Assembly (NCBI RefSeq): GCF_900100925.1
Contig: NZ_FNKO01000001.1
Span: 1,302,001-1,366,000, forward strand
DNA length: 64,000 nucleotides
Direction: 5' to 3'
From: Actinopolyspora saharensis
Lineage (GTDB): Bacteria; Actinomycetota; Actinomycetes; Mycobacteriales; Pseudonocardiaceae
Of this stretch, positions 24,158 to 32,973 are shown one piece after another. The notes beneath the pieces are model-generated. The model was not told the DNA's origin. It ran no database searches and worked only from the letters and a program-made list of their open reading frames with translations. Positions within the stretch are counted from its first letter, which is position 1; every line of letters starts with the position of its first letter. Position numbers and translations under genes: made by a program.

Positions 24158-25006
24158 CTACAGCACGCCGACAGCGGCGTAGCCGTTGGAGCGCAGGGCC
24201 TGCTCCTGGCTGATCGGCTCGTCGGGACGCCACTGCGCGCTGGGCACCACACCGGGATCCAGCAGGGTGTAGCCGGGGAACAGCGCAGCCACCTCCTCCG
24301 GGCTGCGGAAGGTGACGTGCGGAGTGGTGGTCTGGCTCATGACCTGATCGATGCCCGCGCGCTCCTCGGGGGTCATGCTCAGCTGTGCCCCGTTGGTGAT
24401 CACCAGCGCACTGCCGGGAACGCACGCATCGCGATACGCGCTCACCAGCCCCGGCGGGTCCTCGACGTGGAGGATGTCCAGAATCGCCACCGCCAGGATC
24501 CCCACCGGCCGGGAGAAGTCCAGCAGCTCGGTCACCTCCGGTGCGTGCAACACCTCGTCCGGTTGTCGGATGTCGGCCTGCACGACGCCCGCCTGGGCGT
24601 TGTCCTGCAGGATGTGCCGGGCGTGGTGCACCGCCACGGACTCGATGTCGACGTAGACCACCCGCGACTCGGGGTTTTCCCGCTGAGCGATCTCGTGCAC
24701 GTTGCCCACGGTGGGAACTCCCGACCCCAGGTCGAGGAACTGGTCGATCCCGCGGGCGCACAGATGCCGCACGGCACGTCCCAGCAGGGCTCGGTTGATC
24801 TGTGCCCACGCCGTGTTGCCCGGATACACCCGCAGGAACTCCTCGGCGGCCGCGCGGTCGGCGGCGAAGTTCGCCGAGCCACCGAGGAAGTAGTCGTACA
24901 TGCGTGCGATGTTCGGGGTCGTCTCGTCCACGCTACCGACGCTGCTGTCGAACCACTGGCCCACGGGTGCGCCTCCCAGAAGAGCTGACAATTGATCGAC
25001 AATCAT
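24158..25006 (-). CDS. SAM-dependent methyltransferase, DUF574 family
   Basis: 282 residues. PNIARMYDYFLGGSANFAAD, FLDLGSGVPTVGNVHEIAQ (motif I), RVVYVDIESVAVHHAR (motif II) and LAVAILDILHVEDP place it in the same S-adenosyl methyltransferase family as the gene at 1281, with perhaps 40 percent identity by eye and the same order of motifs. Substrate unknown. Start ATG 25006 gives the expected N-terminal extension before the family motif. Divergent from the GH127 gene. Confidence 0.9.
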   Translation of the reverse strand: MIVDQLSALLGGAPVGQWFDSSVGSVDETTPNIARMYDYFLGGSANFAADRAAAEEFLRVYPGNTAWAQINRALLGRAVRHLCARGIDQFLDLGSGVPTVGNVHEIAQRENPESRVVYVDIESVAVHHARHILQDNAQAGVVQADIRQPDEVLHAPEVTELLDFSRPVGILAVAILDILHVEDPPGLVSAYRDACVPGSALVITNGAQLSMTPEERAGIDQVMSQTTTPHVTFRSPEEVAALFPGYTLLDPGVVPSAQWRPDEPISQEQALRSNGYAAVGVL

Positions 25007-25328
25007 CCTGTCAAGACACCCGCGCGCATGTCTGCCCCGTGTCGGGCCGTGTTGGCACCGTGATGTCCGATGGTGACCACTTCCGGAGTGGCCGCTCTCG
25101 GGTGCGTTCCGCTCGGCTCGCCGGATGCGGCACCGACAGCATGTGCGCGCTGACCACTCGCCTCAGCGCGGAAGCATCCGAGGCCCTCCGGGCGGTGCCC
25201 GACGAAAACCCGCCTGAACCATGGATAGTGACCCGCACCACTGCTAACCTCCTCCCCGGTTTGTGTGATCGCTCACACAAACAGGAACTCGGTGCGCGAT
25301 CAGTCCTACTGCGAGGGCAGGAAACTTC
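25007..25328 (+). other. intergenic region upstream of the GH127 gene
   Basis: No gene seen. Contains the LacI-type operator at 25261-25280 and a possible -10 GCTAAC near 25243. Confidence 0.4.
25261..25280 (+). promoter_or_regulatory. LacI-type operator before the GH127 gene
   Basis: TTGTGTGA (25261-25268), TCGC, TCACACAA (25273-25280): a perfect 8-bp inverted repeat with the GTGA-N4-TCAC geometry of LacI-family sites, 49 nt before the ATG. The LacI regulator encoded just downstream of the GH127 gene is the obvious candidate binder. Confidence 0.65.
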
Positions 25329-28130
25329 ATGGCACGTCACTTCAAACGCCGGGACGCACTCCGGATCGGGGCGGCGAGCGCTTCCCTCCCGCTCCTGACT
25401 TCCCCCACATCAGCGGCCGACTCCCCCAGCACTCCCGGCGCACTCGCCGAAACCGCGCGATTACGGGGTTTCCCGCTGTCCGACGTGACGCTCGGCCCGG
25501 GCCTGCCGGCCGACAAGCGCGCTCGGATGCTGCGCTTCGCCCGCGGCTACGACGAGGACCGGCTGCTGCAGGTGTTCCGCGCCAACGCGGACCTGCCCAC
25601 CCACGGGGCGGTCGCCCCCGACGGCTGGGAAAGCCTGGACGGCGAGGCCAACGGCAACCTCCGCGGGCACTTCACCGGACATTTCATGACGATGCTGTCC
25701 CAGGCCCACGCCAACACCGGCGAGGAGGTCTTCGACCGCAAGCTCCGCACGATGATCGCCGCGCTGCACGAGTGCCGCCAGGCGCTGAACCGCGCCCCGA
25801 GCATCCGCAGCACCGCGGGACGTTTCGGCAGCGCCGTGGCCGTGCGACGCGGTTCCCACCTCTACTTCGACGCCCCGGCGGAGGCGGTCAACGGCCTGTC
25901 GAGCATGACGTTCGCGGCCTGGATCCGACCGGTCGTGGCCGAACCGTGGACCAGGGTCTTCGACTTCGGCAACGACACCGAGACGAACCTGTTCCTGACC
26001 CCCTGCGACGGGGACGGTCTTCCGCGGTTCGCGATCACCCGTGCGGGCAGTGCGGCCGAGCAGCGGATCGTCGGTGAGCAGCCACTGCCGCTCGACGAGT
26101 GGAGCCACGTCGCGGTCACCCTCGCGGGCGACTCCGGGGCGCTGTACGTCAACGGCCGCCGGGTCGGCCGCAACGCGAGCATGTCGCTGACCCCGGCCGA
26201 GCTCGGAACGCTCTCCCACTGCTGGCTCGGCCGGTCGCACCACGACGACCCCGTCCACGCCGGCGGCTACGACGACATCAACCTGTGGTCGACCGCTCTC
26301 ACCGGTGAGCAGATCGCCCGGCTGCAACACGCCAGGGCCGCCGACACCGCCGCCGGAGCGGGTGACCGCTTCTCCTACGACTGCGCCGAGCAGGGCGGCA
26401 CCGTGCTGCACGACCGGTCGGGGTCCGGGCGGCACGCGGGATACGCGCGAAGCTGGGGCGAGCCGAGCCACCCCGGTTTCCTCGCCGCGTACCCGGAAAC
26501 CCAGTTCATCCTGCTGGAGTCGATGACCACCAGCGACTACCACCGGGTGTGGGCGCCGTACTACACCGCGCACAAGATCCTGCAGGGAGTGCTGGACGCC
26601 TACGAGACCACGAACGACCAGCGGGCCCTCGACCTGGCCTCCGGCATGTGCGACTGGATGCACTCCCGGTTGAGCGAGCTCAGCGACACCGTTCTGCAGC
26701 GGATGTGGGGCATCTTCTCCAGCGGCGAGTACGGCGGCGTGGTCGAGGCGATACTGCGCACCTACGAGCACACCCGCAAACCACAGCACCTGCGGTTGGC
26801 CGGCTACTTCGACCCGGACTCGCTGATCGATGCCTGTGCCCGGGACGAAGACGTGCTCGACGGCAAGCACGCCAACCAGCACATCCCGATCTTCACCGGC
26901 CTGTCGATGCTGTACGAGCACACCGGCGAGCAGCGGTACCGGCAGGCCGCGCACAACTTCTGGCGCATGGTCGTACCGCCCAGGATGTTCGGCATCGGGG
27001 GCACCGGCGAGGGCGAGTTCTTCCACGAGTCCGGCGCCGTCGCCGAGCTGCTGGGCCCGGAAAGCGCCGAGACGTGCTGCGCCCACAACATGCTCAAGCT
27101 GACCCGTTCGCTGTTCCTGCGGGAGGGCCGTGCCGAGTACGCCGAGTACTACGAGCGCACCCTGCTCAACCAGATACTGGGGTCCAAACAGGATGAAGAC
27201 GATCCGGAAAAGCCGCTGACCACCTACTTCGTCGGTCTGCAACCCGGCGCGGTCCGCGATTTCACCCCGAAGGAGGGCACCACCTGCTGCGAGGGCACCG
27301 GGATGGAGAACGCGACGAAGTACCAGGACTCGGCCTATTTCGTCAGCCAGGACCAGAGCACGCTGTACGTCAACCTCTACCTCGCCTCCACGCTGCGCTG
27401 GCGCGCCCGCGGCGTGCGCGTCGAGCAGAAGACGACTTTCCCGCACGAAGGGCGCAGCAGACTGCGGGTGCACGGCTCGGCGAGCTTCGAACTGCGCCTG
27501 CGCGTGCCGCGCTGGGTCGGAAACGGCTTCTCGGTGCGGATCAACGGCCGCCGACAGCCGATCTCCGCGCGGCCGGGCGAGTACGTCGCTCTCGCGCGCA
27601 GCTGGCGCACCGGCGACACCGTCGACGTCGACCTGCCGTTCCAGCTGCGCGCGGAAGGCACCCCGGACGATCCGACGGTGCAGAACCTGATGTACGGGCC
27701 GGTCAACCTGATCGCCCGGGACGGGCGCACCGAGTTCATCCCCCTGTCCCTGTACGGAACGGCTCGGCTGTCCGGGGACCTGTCCAGGGCGCTGGAGCCC
27801 GTACCGGACGCCGGGCTGCACTTCCGGATCGGTGACGTGCGGCTGGCCCCGTTCTTCGAGGGAACCACCGAGGCCTATCACGCCTACTTCCGCAGGCAGG
27901 AGCCCCGGATCGTGTTCGACTCGGTCGATGCGGGTGTGGCGAACCGCCGTGCCGCGGGCGGCACCACCTTCCTGGACGAGGTCTGGGCGAAAGCTCCGTT
28001 CGGCAACAAGGGCGAGCTCACGAGCCGGGTGGCCCGGGTCTCGCAGAGCTGGCTCCAGCGGGGAGTGTTCACCGCTGCCGAGCGGGAGCGGATCCTGTCC
28101 GCCGTGGGGCGGGCCGCCTACGCCGACTGA
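25329..28130 (+). CDS. GH127 beta-L-arabinofuranosidase-like enzyme with inserted LamG domain, Tat-exported
   Basis: 933 residues. KRRDALRIGAASASLPLL is a Tat signal. A GH127 (DUF1680) N-terminal helical segment (residues 45-150, HFTGHFMTMLSQAHANTGEE) is interrupted by about 190 residues (150-345) of concanavalin/LamG type (FAAWIRPVVAEPWTRVFDFG, WSHVAVTLAGDSGALYVNG), after which the barrel resumes (WAPYYTAHKILQGVLDAYE). Zinc ligands of the family are present: E581-T-C583 in ETCCAHNM and C653-C654 in TTCCEGTGME. The family releases L-arabinofuranose from hydroxyproline-linked or other arabinosides. The LamG insert probably binds glycan. Followed by a LacI gene and near a GH43-like gene. Secreted. 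Confidence 0.9.
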   Translation: MARHFKRRDALRIGAASASLPLLTSPTSAADSPSTPGALAETARLRGFPLSDVTLGPGLPADKRARMLRFARGYDEDRLLQVFRANADLPTHGAVAPDGWESLDGEANGNLRGHFTGHFMTMLSQAHANTGEEVFDRKLRTMIAALHECRQALNRAPSIRSTAGRFGSAVAVRRGSHLYFDAPAEAVNGLSSMTFAAWIRPVVAEPWTRVFDFGNDTETNLFLTPCDGDGLPRFAITRAGSAAEQRIVGEQPLPLDEWSHVAVTLAGDSGALYVNGRRVGRNASMSLTPAELGTLSHCWLGRSHHDDPVHAGGYDDINLWSTALTGEQIARLQHARAADTAAGAGDRFSYDCAEQGGTVLHDRSGSGRHAGYARSWGEPSHPGFLAAYPETQFILLESMTTSDYHRVWAPYYTAHKILQGVLDAYETTNDQRALDLASGMCDWMHSRLSELSDTVLQRMWGIFSSGEYGGVVEAILRTYEHTRKPQHLRLAGYFDPDSLIDACARDEDVLDGKHANQHIPIFTGLSMLYEHTGEQRYRQAAHNFWRMVVPPRMFGIGGTGEGEFFHESGAVAELLGPESAETCCAHNMLKLTRSLFLREGRAEYAEYYERTLLNQILGSKQDEDDPEKPLTTYFVGLQPGAVRDFTPKEGTTCCEGTGMENATKYQDSAYFVSQDQSTLYVNLYLASTLRWRARGVRVEQKTTFPHEGRSRLRVHGSASFELRLRVPRWVGNGFSVRINGRRQPISARPGEYVALARSWRTGDTVDVDLPFQLRAEGTPDDPTVQNLMYGPVNLIARDGRTEFIPLSLYGTARLSGDLSRALEPVPDAGLHFRIGDVRLAPFFEGTTEAYHAYFRRQEPRIVFDSVDAGVANRRAAGGTTFLDEVWAKAPFGNKGELTSRVARVSQSWLQRGVFTAAERERILSAVGRAAYAD

Positions 28131-28282
28131 CCGCGCGACGGCACCTGCGCGGGGGATGCCGCTCGGCATCCCCCGCGGCTGCCGCGGGACGAATCCGGGT
28201 GCCCTCGCGAATCGGCACACTCGGCACGGGATGGCAGCGGCAACGATACGGTCGTGCCAACGCCCGGACAGCGGAGGTGTCG

Positions 28283-29329
28283 ATGCCCCGGAACGCGACC
28301 TCGACGCAGCGTCGTGCCGTGATGGCCGATGTCGCCAGATTGGCCGGCGTTTCCCACCAGACGGTCTCCCGGGTGCTCAACGATCACCCGTCGGTGTCTC
28401 CCGGCACCCGCAGCCGGATCCTCGCCGCGATCGAACAGCTCGACTACCGGCCGAACTCGGCGGCCCGGGCCCTGGTCACCCGGCGCACGAGAGTCATCGG
28501 CGTCATCAGCCCGGCCAGCACGCTCTACGGCCCGGCCAGCACCTTGTACGGCATCGAGCAAGCGGCGCGCCAGGCGGGCTACTTCGTCAGCGTGGCCAGC
28601 GTGAAGGACGTCGACGGTGCCGCTGTCCGACAGGCGGTGGAGCGCCTCAGCAGCCAATTCGTCGAGGGGATCGTGGCCATCGCCCCGCGCCGGGCCGCCG
28701 TCGAGGCGCTGCGGGACGTGCCCGCGGAACTGCCGCTGGTGGTCGTCGAGGGCGGGGACGGAGGCGGGCGTCCCGTGGTGTGCGTGGACCAGGCGGAGGG
28801 GGCACGGCTGGTCACCCGGCATCTGCTCGAGCAGGGAGCGGACTCGGTCTGGCACATCGCGGGCCCGTCGGACTGGCTGGAGGCCCAGGGGCGGCTCTCC
28901 GGCTGGAAGGCCGAGCTCAAGCGGGCGGGTGTGGAACCGCCCGAGCCGCTGCGCGGGGACTGGAGCCCGGCATCCGGTTACTCCAGCGGCCGGCTGCTGG
29001 CCGAGCGGTCCGATGTGCGGGCCGTGTTCGCCGCCAACGACCAGATGGCGCTGGGTGCTCTCCGCGCCTTCCACGAGCGAGGGGTCCGGGTTCCGGCCGA
29101 TGTGCTCGTGGCGGGGTTCGACGACGCGCCGGAGTCCGCCTACTTCACCCCTCCCCTGACCACCGTGGCGCAGGACTTCGACGCGGTCGGTCGGGGCAGC
29201 ATGGAGTTGTTGCTGCAGCGCATCGACGGTTCCGACGAGGCCGATTCCAGCGCCGTCATCGCTCCCGAACTGGTCACCCGGCACAGCACCGTCGGCCGGT
29301 TGCGGGACGGTTCCGGCCCGGTGGGCTAG
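28283..29329 (+). CDS. LacI family transcriptional regulator
   Basis: 348 residues. The N-terminal HTH is VMADVARLAGVSHQTVSRVL followed by NDHPSVSPGTRSRILAAIEQ; the hinge and sugar-binding domain follow (TRVIGVISPASTLYG, VFAANDQMALGALRAF, VLVAGFDDAPESAYFTPPLT). ATG 28283 is chosen over an earlier in-frame GTG because GGAGG stands 6 nt upstream and the HTH then begins near residue 14. Flanked by the GH127 and GH43-like genes; palindromic GTGA-type sites lie before both, so it is the likely local repressor, with arabinose-derived sugar as the probable inducer (inference). Confidence 0.92.
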   Translation: MPRNATSTQRRAVMADVARLAGVSHQTVSRVLNDHPSVSPGTRSRILAAIEQLDYRPNSAARALVTRRTRVIGVISPASTLYGPASTLYGIEQAARQAGYFVSVASVKDVDGAAVRQAVERLSSQFVEGIVAIAPRRAAVEALRDVPAELPLVVVEGGDGGGRPVVCVDQAEGARLVTRHLLEQGADSVWHIAGPSDWLEAQGRLSGWKAELKRAGVEPPEPLRGDWSPASGYSSGRLLAERSDVRAVFAANDQMALGALRAFHERGVRVPADVLVAGFDDAPESAYFTPPLTTVAQDFDAVGRGSMELLLQRIDGSDEADSSAVIAPELVTRHSTVGRLRDGSGPVG

Positions 29330-29425
29330 CCCCCGCGCGGTGGGTGTGCTGGTCCGCGGCGGCTGCCGGCGAGGCGAGCCCGACTGCTCCGGCGGCCGCC
29401 GCGGTGCGCCCTTGCGCCGGGGCGA

Positions 29426-30862
29426 CTACATGTTCGTCCGCAGCCGCTGCAGTTCCTCCTTCGTGACCGGCAGGACCGTGCCGTGTCGTGGCCTGTCCGG
29501 CAGGTCGTAGTTCTCGGCGAGGCGCCACTCCCCCGATTCCAGGTCGGTGGTCTCGAAGGGGACGTAGCCACGACCGCCGAACTCGTCGATGAACATGTAC
29601 CACTTGTCGGTGGTGTTCGACGCGAACACCGTCGGCCCCTCACCGCGGCTGATCCCCGAGTCCGGACCCTCGCCCTTGCCGATGCACTCCGCGACGAGTT
29701 CGTAGTTCTGGCTGCGCAGCTGCTGGGACTTCTCCTCGACGATGTACTTGCCGCACGGCGCGTCGGGGGAATTGCTGCGCTCGTCCTTGGTGAACCGGTA
29801 GTAGGTGCCGTCCTCCTGCACGACGGTGGAGTCGATCACCGAGTGTCCGGGATCCTTCCAGACCTTGGGTTCGCTGAAGGTGTGAAAGTCCCGGGTGGTG
29901 GCATACATCATCCGGTTGTAGGTGTCGGCCTCGTGCTCCGGATCGTCCGCTGCGTACAGTTTGGACGCCCAGAAGACGACGTAGGCCCCGATGGACTCGT
30001 CGTAGTAGGCCTCCGGGGCCCACACGTTGCCCGCGTTGTCCGGGGCCACCCGGACGTGGCGCTGCTCGGACCAGTGCACCAGGTCGGTGGATTCCCACAC
30101 CTCGATGTGCTTGCTGCCGTGCCGCTGGACCTCGTCCCAGTTCCCGTCGCCGTGGATTTTCAGGTCGGTGGCGATGAGGTAGAACTTGTCGCCCTGCGGG
30201 GAGCGGATGATGAACGGGTCCCGCACGCCCTGCTCGCCCTTGGTCGAGGTCAGCACGGGCTCGCCGCCGTTGAGCTCGTCCCAGTGCAGCGCGTCGTTGC
30301 CCTGGCTGGCGGCGAAGTACACCTGCTCACCGTTCGAATATCCCTCTCCGGTGAAGTAGGAGAACAGATATCCCTCCTTCGGTTTTTGCTCCGGCAGCGG
30401 CCGCACTGTCAGGTCGAACCTGCGCTTGGTTTTCGCTCTCCCCAGCCGCACGGTCGCCGTGAGTTTCACCGAGGCAGGCTCGGCACCGTGCTCGGGGCGG
30501 TTCACCTCGCCGGTCGGGGTGACCACCTTCTCCTTGTTCGACTTCCAGGACACCTGCGTGCCGTGCAGACCGCTCGTCGGCAGCGTGATGTTGCCCCGCA
30601 CGTCGTCGGCGTGGTGCACCACGAGCGCTTCGGCCGCTTCGGTGACCTTCCGCGCCAGTGGACCGGAGTGTCCGCTGTGGCCCGGGGGTGCGTTCACCAC
30701 CGTGCTACCGGGTGCTTGTCGCTGGTGGACCGGTGCTGCCGCGCCGGCCTCGGCGGATGCGGCGGCCGGGGTGATCAGTGTGCTGCTCAGCGCCAGCAGC
30801 GAGGTCAGCGCGACGCGCGAAAGCGCATGTCGATATCTGCTGGTCAAGGGGTTCTTCGCCAT
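29426..30862 (-). CDS. GH43-like secreted glycosidase with bacterial Ig-like domain
   Basis: 478 residues. Signal peptide SRVALTSLLALSSTLITPAAASA (residues about 13-35), then a degenerate bacterial Ig-like domain (residues 60-155: ADDVRGNITLPTSGLHGTQV, SWKSNKEKVVTPTGEVNRP), then a five-bladed-propeller region with GYLFSYFTGEGYSNGEQVYF, VRDPFIIRSPQGDKFYLIAT, WAPEAYYDESIGAYVVFWAS and STVVQEDGTYYRFTKDE, typical of GH43-type arabinan or xylan enzymes. The frame is open to 31006, but ATG 30862 follows GAGAGAG and starts the signal peptide properly. Probably acts with the GH127 enzyme on arabinan-rich polymers. A LacI-type site lies 118 nt upstream. Confidence 0.85.
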   Translation of the reverse strand: MAKNPLTSRYRHALSRVALTSLLALSSTLITPAAASAEAGAAAPVHQRQAPGSTVVNAPPGHSGHSGPLARKVTEAAEALVVHHADDVRGNITLPTSGLHGTQVSWKSNKEKVVTPTGEVNRPEHGAEPASVKLTATVRLGRAKTKRRFDLTVRPLPEQKPKEGYLFSYFTGEGYSNGEQVYFAASQGNDALHWDELNGGEPVLTSTKGEQGVRDPFIIRSPQGDKFYLIATDLKIHGDGNWDEVQRHGSKHIEVWESTDLVHWSEQRHVRVAPDNAGNVWAPEAYYDESIGAYVVFWASKLYAADDPEHEADTYNRMMYATTRDFHTFSEPKVWKDPGHSVIDSTVVQEDGTYYRFTKDERSNSPDAPCGKYIVEEKSQQLRSQNYELVAECIGKGEGPDSGISRGEGPTVFASNTTDKWYMFIDEFGGRGYVPFETTDLESGEWRLAENYDLPDRPRHGTVLPVTKEELQRLRTNM

Positions 30863-30979
30863 CGGTGTCGTACTCTCTCGTCGTGCGCGTGCTCCGTGCG
30901 GCACGCGCCGGGGCAGGGCGACCGGGCGTGTGCGTGCCTTCCTCCCCGCGCGGGGCGGTGAGTGATCGGCACCATTCGA

Positions 30980-30991
30980 GTGAGCGCTAAC
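30980..30991 (-). promoter_or_regulatory. LacI-type operator before the GH43-like gene
   Basis: GTGAGCGCTAAC matches the LacI-family consensus core GCGC with GTGA/GTTA-like arms, 118 nt upstream of the GH43-like start. It shares the GTGA half with the GH127 operator. Confidence 0.55.
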
Positions 30992-31216
30992 ATACGATCT
31001 GCACATCGTTGCGTCAAGAATGCGAAGTTCGCACTTTTGGATCGTGGTTTCACTGTGGTCAGTGCTCGCTCATCAACGACAGCGCGACCACGCCCACAGT
31101 TCCTCCCCGGTCCCCGGCCCCTTCCGACGGACTAGCGGGAAGAGCGCTCCCTTCCGCCCCGGGCGGGGCGCACAATTCGTGTGCGGTTCGAGGCCGTGCT
31201 TGCGAGACTGGTGACC

Positions 31217-32437
31217 ATGGATTCCCGAAGCAGCGGCGGCGCGGCCAGCCAGGAGCCGGGCACGGACGCGGACCGGATCAGCACCCCCATCACCGCGGAT
31301 CTGCTGCGCGGCGCGCTCGACCTGGAACGCACCGAGCACGGGGTGCTGCCGCACCGGCTCCCCGCCCGGGCGCGCGCCCAGTGCGCCGACGGGCAGCTGT
31401 CCATGGCCGAGTCCCAGCCCTCCGGTGTGCGACTGGTCCTGCGCACCCGAGCCACCACCGTCGAGCTGGACACGCTGCCCACCAAGATGGCCTACCGGGG
31501 CGCGCCGCCCCGGCCCGACGGAGTGTACGACCTGCTGGTCGACGGCGAACTGGCAGCTCGGACCAGCGTGGCCGGTGGCAATCTCAGGATCGTGGACATG
31601 AGCACCGGATCCGTCGAGACCCGGACCGGCCCGGTCGGCACGGCTCGATTCTCCGGGCTTTCCGCCGAGGCGAAGGACCTCGAGATCTGGCTGCCGTACA
31701 ACGAGAGCACCCAACTGGTCGAGCTGCGCACCGACGCCCCCGTCGAAGTCGCGCCGGACCGGGGCAGGCGAGTGTGGCTGCACCACGGCAGCTCGATCAG
31801 CCACGGTTCCAACGCGGCCGGCCCCACCACGACCTGGCCCGCGCTGGCGGCCTCACGCGGCGGTGTGGAACTGACCAACCTGGGGCTGGGCGGCAGCGCG
31901 CTGCTCGACCCGTTCACCGCTCGCGCCCTGCGCGACACCCCGGCCGATCTGATCAGCCTCAAACTCGGCATCAACCTGGTCAACACCGACCTGATGCGGC
32001 TGCGCGCCTTCACGCCCGCCGTGCACGGTTTCCTCGACACCGTCCGCGAGGGCCACCCCGACACCCCGCTGCTGGTGGTCTCCCCCATTCACTGCCCCAT
32101 TCACGAGGACACCCCCGGCCCCAGCGTGCCGGAGTTCGAAAACCTCGAGGCGGGCGAGCTGACTTTCCGGGCCGGTGGTGACCCGGCGGAACGTGCAGCG
32201 GGCAAGCTGACGCTCAACGTCATTCGCGAGGAGCTCTCCCGCATCGTCAAGCAGCGGGCGGCCGAGGACCCGAGCCTGCACTACCTCGACGGTCGGGAGC
32301 TCTACGGCGAAGCGGACACCGCGGAACTGCCACTGCCCGATCGGTTGCACCCGGACGCAGCCACGCACCACCGCATCGGTGAACGCTTCGCCGAACGGGT
32401 CTTCGGGGCAGGCGGCCCCTTCGCCGGCGACGACTGA
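31217..32437 (+). CDS. SGNH/GDSL hydrolase family protein
   Basis: 406 residues. The N-terminal 180 residues form a beta-rich domain (GVRLVLRTRATTVELDTLPT), followed by an SGNH esterase domain: HHGSSISHGSNA (nucleophile Ser in block I, about 193), LGLGGSALLDP (Gly block), LKLGINLVN (Asn block), and LPDRLHPDAATH near the C-terminus (Asp and His). This two-domain layout resembles actinobacterial carbohydrate-esterase-like lipases. No signal peptide is visible. The start ATG 31217 begins the MDSRSSGG sequence; the 36 nt of extra open frame upstream looks less plausible. Located beside the arabinan cluster but possibly independent. Confidence 0.82.
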   Translation: MDSRSSGGAASQEPGTDADRISTPITADLLRGALDLERTEHGVLPHRLPARARAQCADGQLSMAESQPSGVRLVLRTRATTVELDTLPTKMAYRGAPPRPDGVYDLLVDGELAARTSVAGGNLRIVDMSTGSVETRTGPVGTARFSGLSAEAKDLEIWLPYNESTQLVELRTDAPVEVAPDRGRRVWLHHGSSISHGSNAAGPTTTWPALAASRGGVELTNLGLGGSALLDPFTARALRDTPADLISLKLGINLVNTDLMRLRAFTPAVHGFLDTVREGHPDTPLLVVSPIHCPIHEDTPGPSVPEFENLEAGELTFRAGGDPAERAAGKLTLNVIREELSRIVKQRAAEDPSLHYLDGRELYGEADTAELPLPDRLHPDAATHHRIGERFAERVFGAGGPFAGDD

Positions 32438-32973
32438 GCAGTCCGCGGCGCACGGCTGGCAGTGCGCAACGCCCCCCGGGACGGCCACCGCGCGGTCCTG
32501 GGCCGTGGCCGGTGCGAACGGCCTCGGTCACTGGCAGCGCAACAGATCCGAACAGGACAGAACGACGCAGGCGCGGGGACTCCGGCCGCGGTCGCGCCGG
32601 TGTGCACCTTCCGCTTTCGTGACGCGGTGTCTCCGCACCACCGGTCCGAACTCCTGTGAAGCGGGACACGTGGCGTAACACCGTCGGCTGTCCGAACGAA
32701 ATTCTCGGTGCGGCCCCGCGTGGGCCGTGTTCGCGAGTCGACGCCGAGAACGGGTCCGGCCAGCGGCCGGCCGCGGTTGCAGGGTCCTCGGTCGAACGAA
32801 CAATTCTTCGCCGCATCCGGTGCTCGTCCATCGCATTCGCCGACCGGGCTCGGTTGCGGATCCTCGTGCCCACGCCGGTGGGCACCTCTCTCCCACGACA
32901 CGTGGTCCCCGTTTTCGGGGGCCGCGTGTCCCCGTTGTGCCCTGTTCGTTTCGAACGTGCCCGAAGGATGCCC
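32438..32973 (+). other. 536-bp gap with a strong leader hairpin
   Basis: No gene recognised. The only clear structure is the 15-bp hairpin at 32897-32930 close to the MFS start. Confidence 0.4.
32897..32930 (+). promoter_or_regulatory. 15-bp hairpin in the leader of the MFS gene
   Basis: Left arm GACACGTGGTCCCCG (32897-32911) pairs with CGGGGGCCGCGTGTC (32916-32930) around a TTTT loop; the two mismatches can be G-U pairs in RNA. It ends 43 nt before the ATG and could be an attenuator or the terminator of an upstream transcript. Confidence 0.5.

Noticed and set aside
25461..28220. 919-codon minus-strand open frame opposite the GH127 gene
   Set aside because: Mirror of a strongly coded GH127 gene; no recognisable motif.
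28520..28560. Tandem STLYGPASTLYG in the LacI protein as a recent duplication
   Set aside because: The DNA copies differ, and TLYGPASTLYG-like sequence is usual at this position in actinobacterial LacI proteins.
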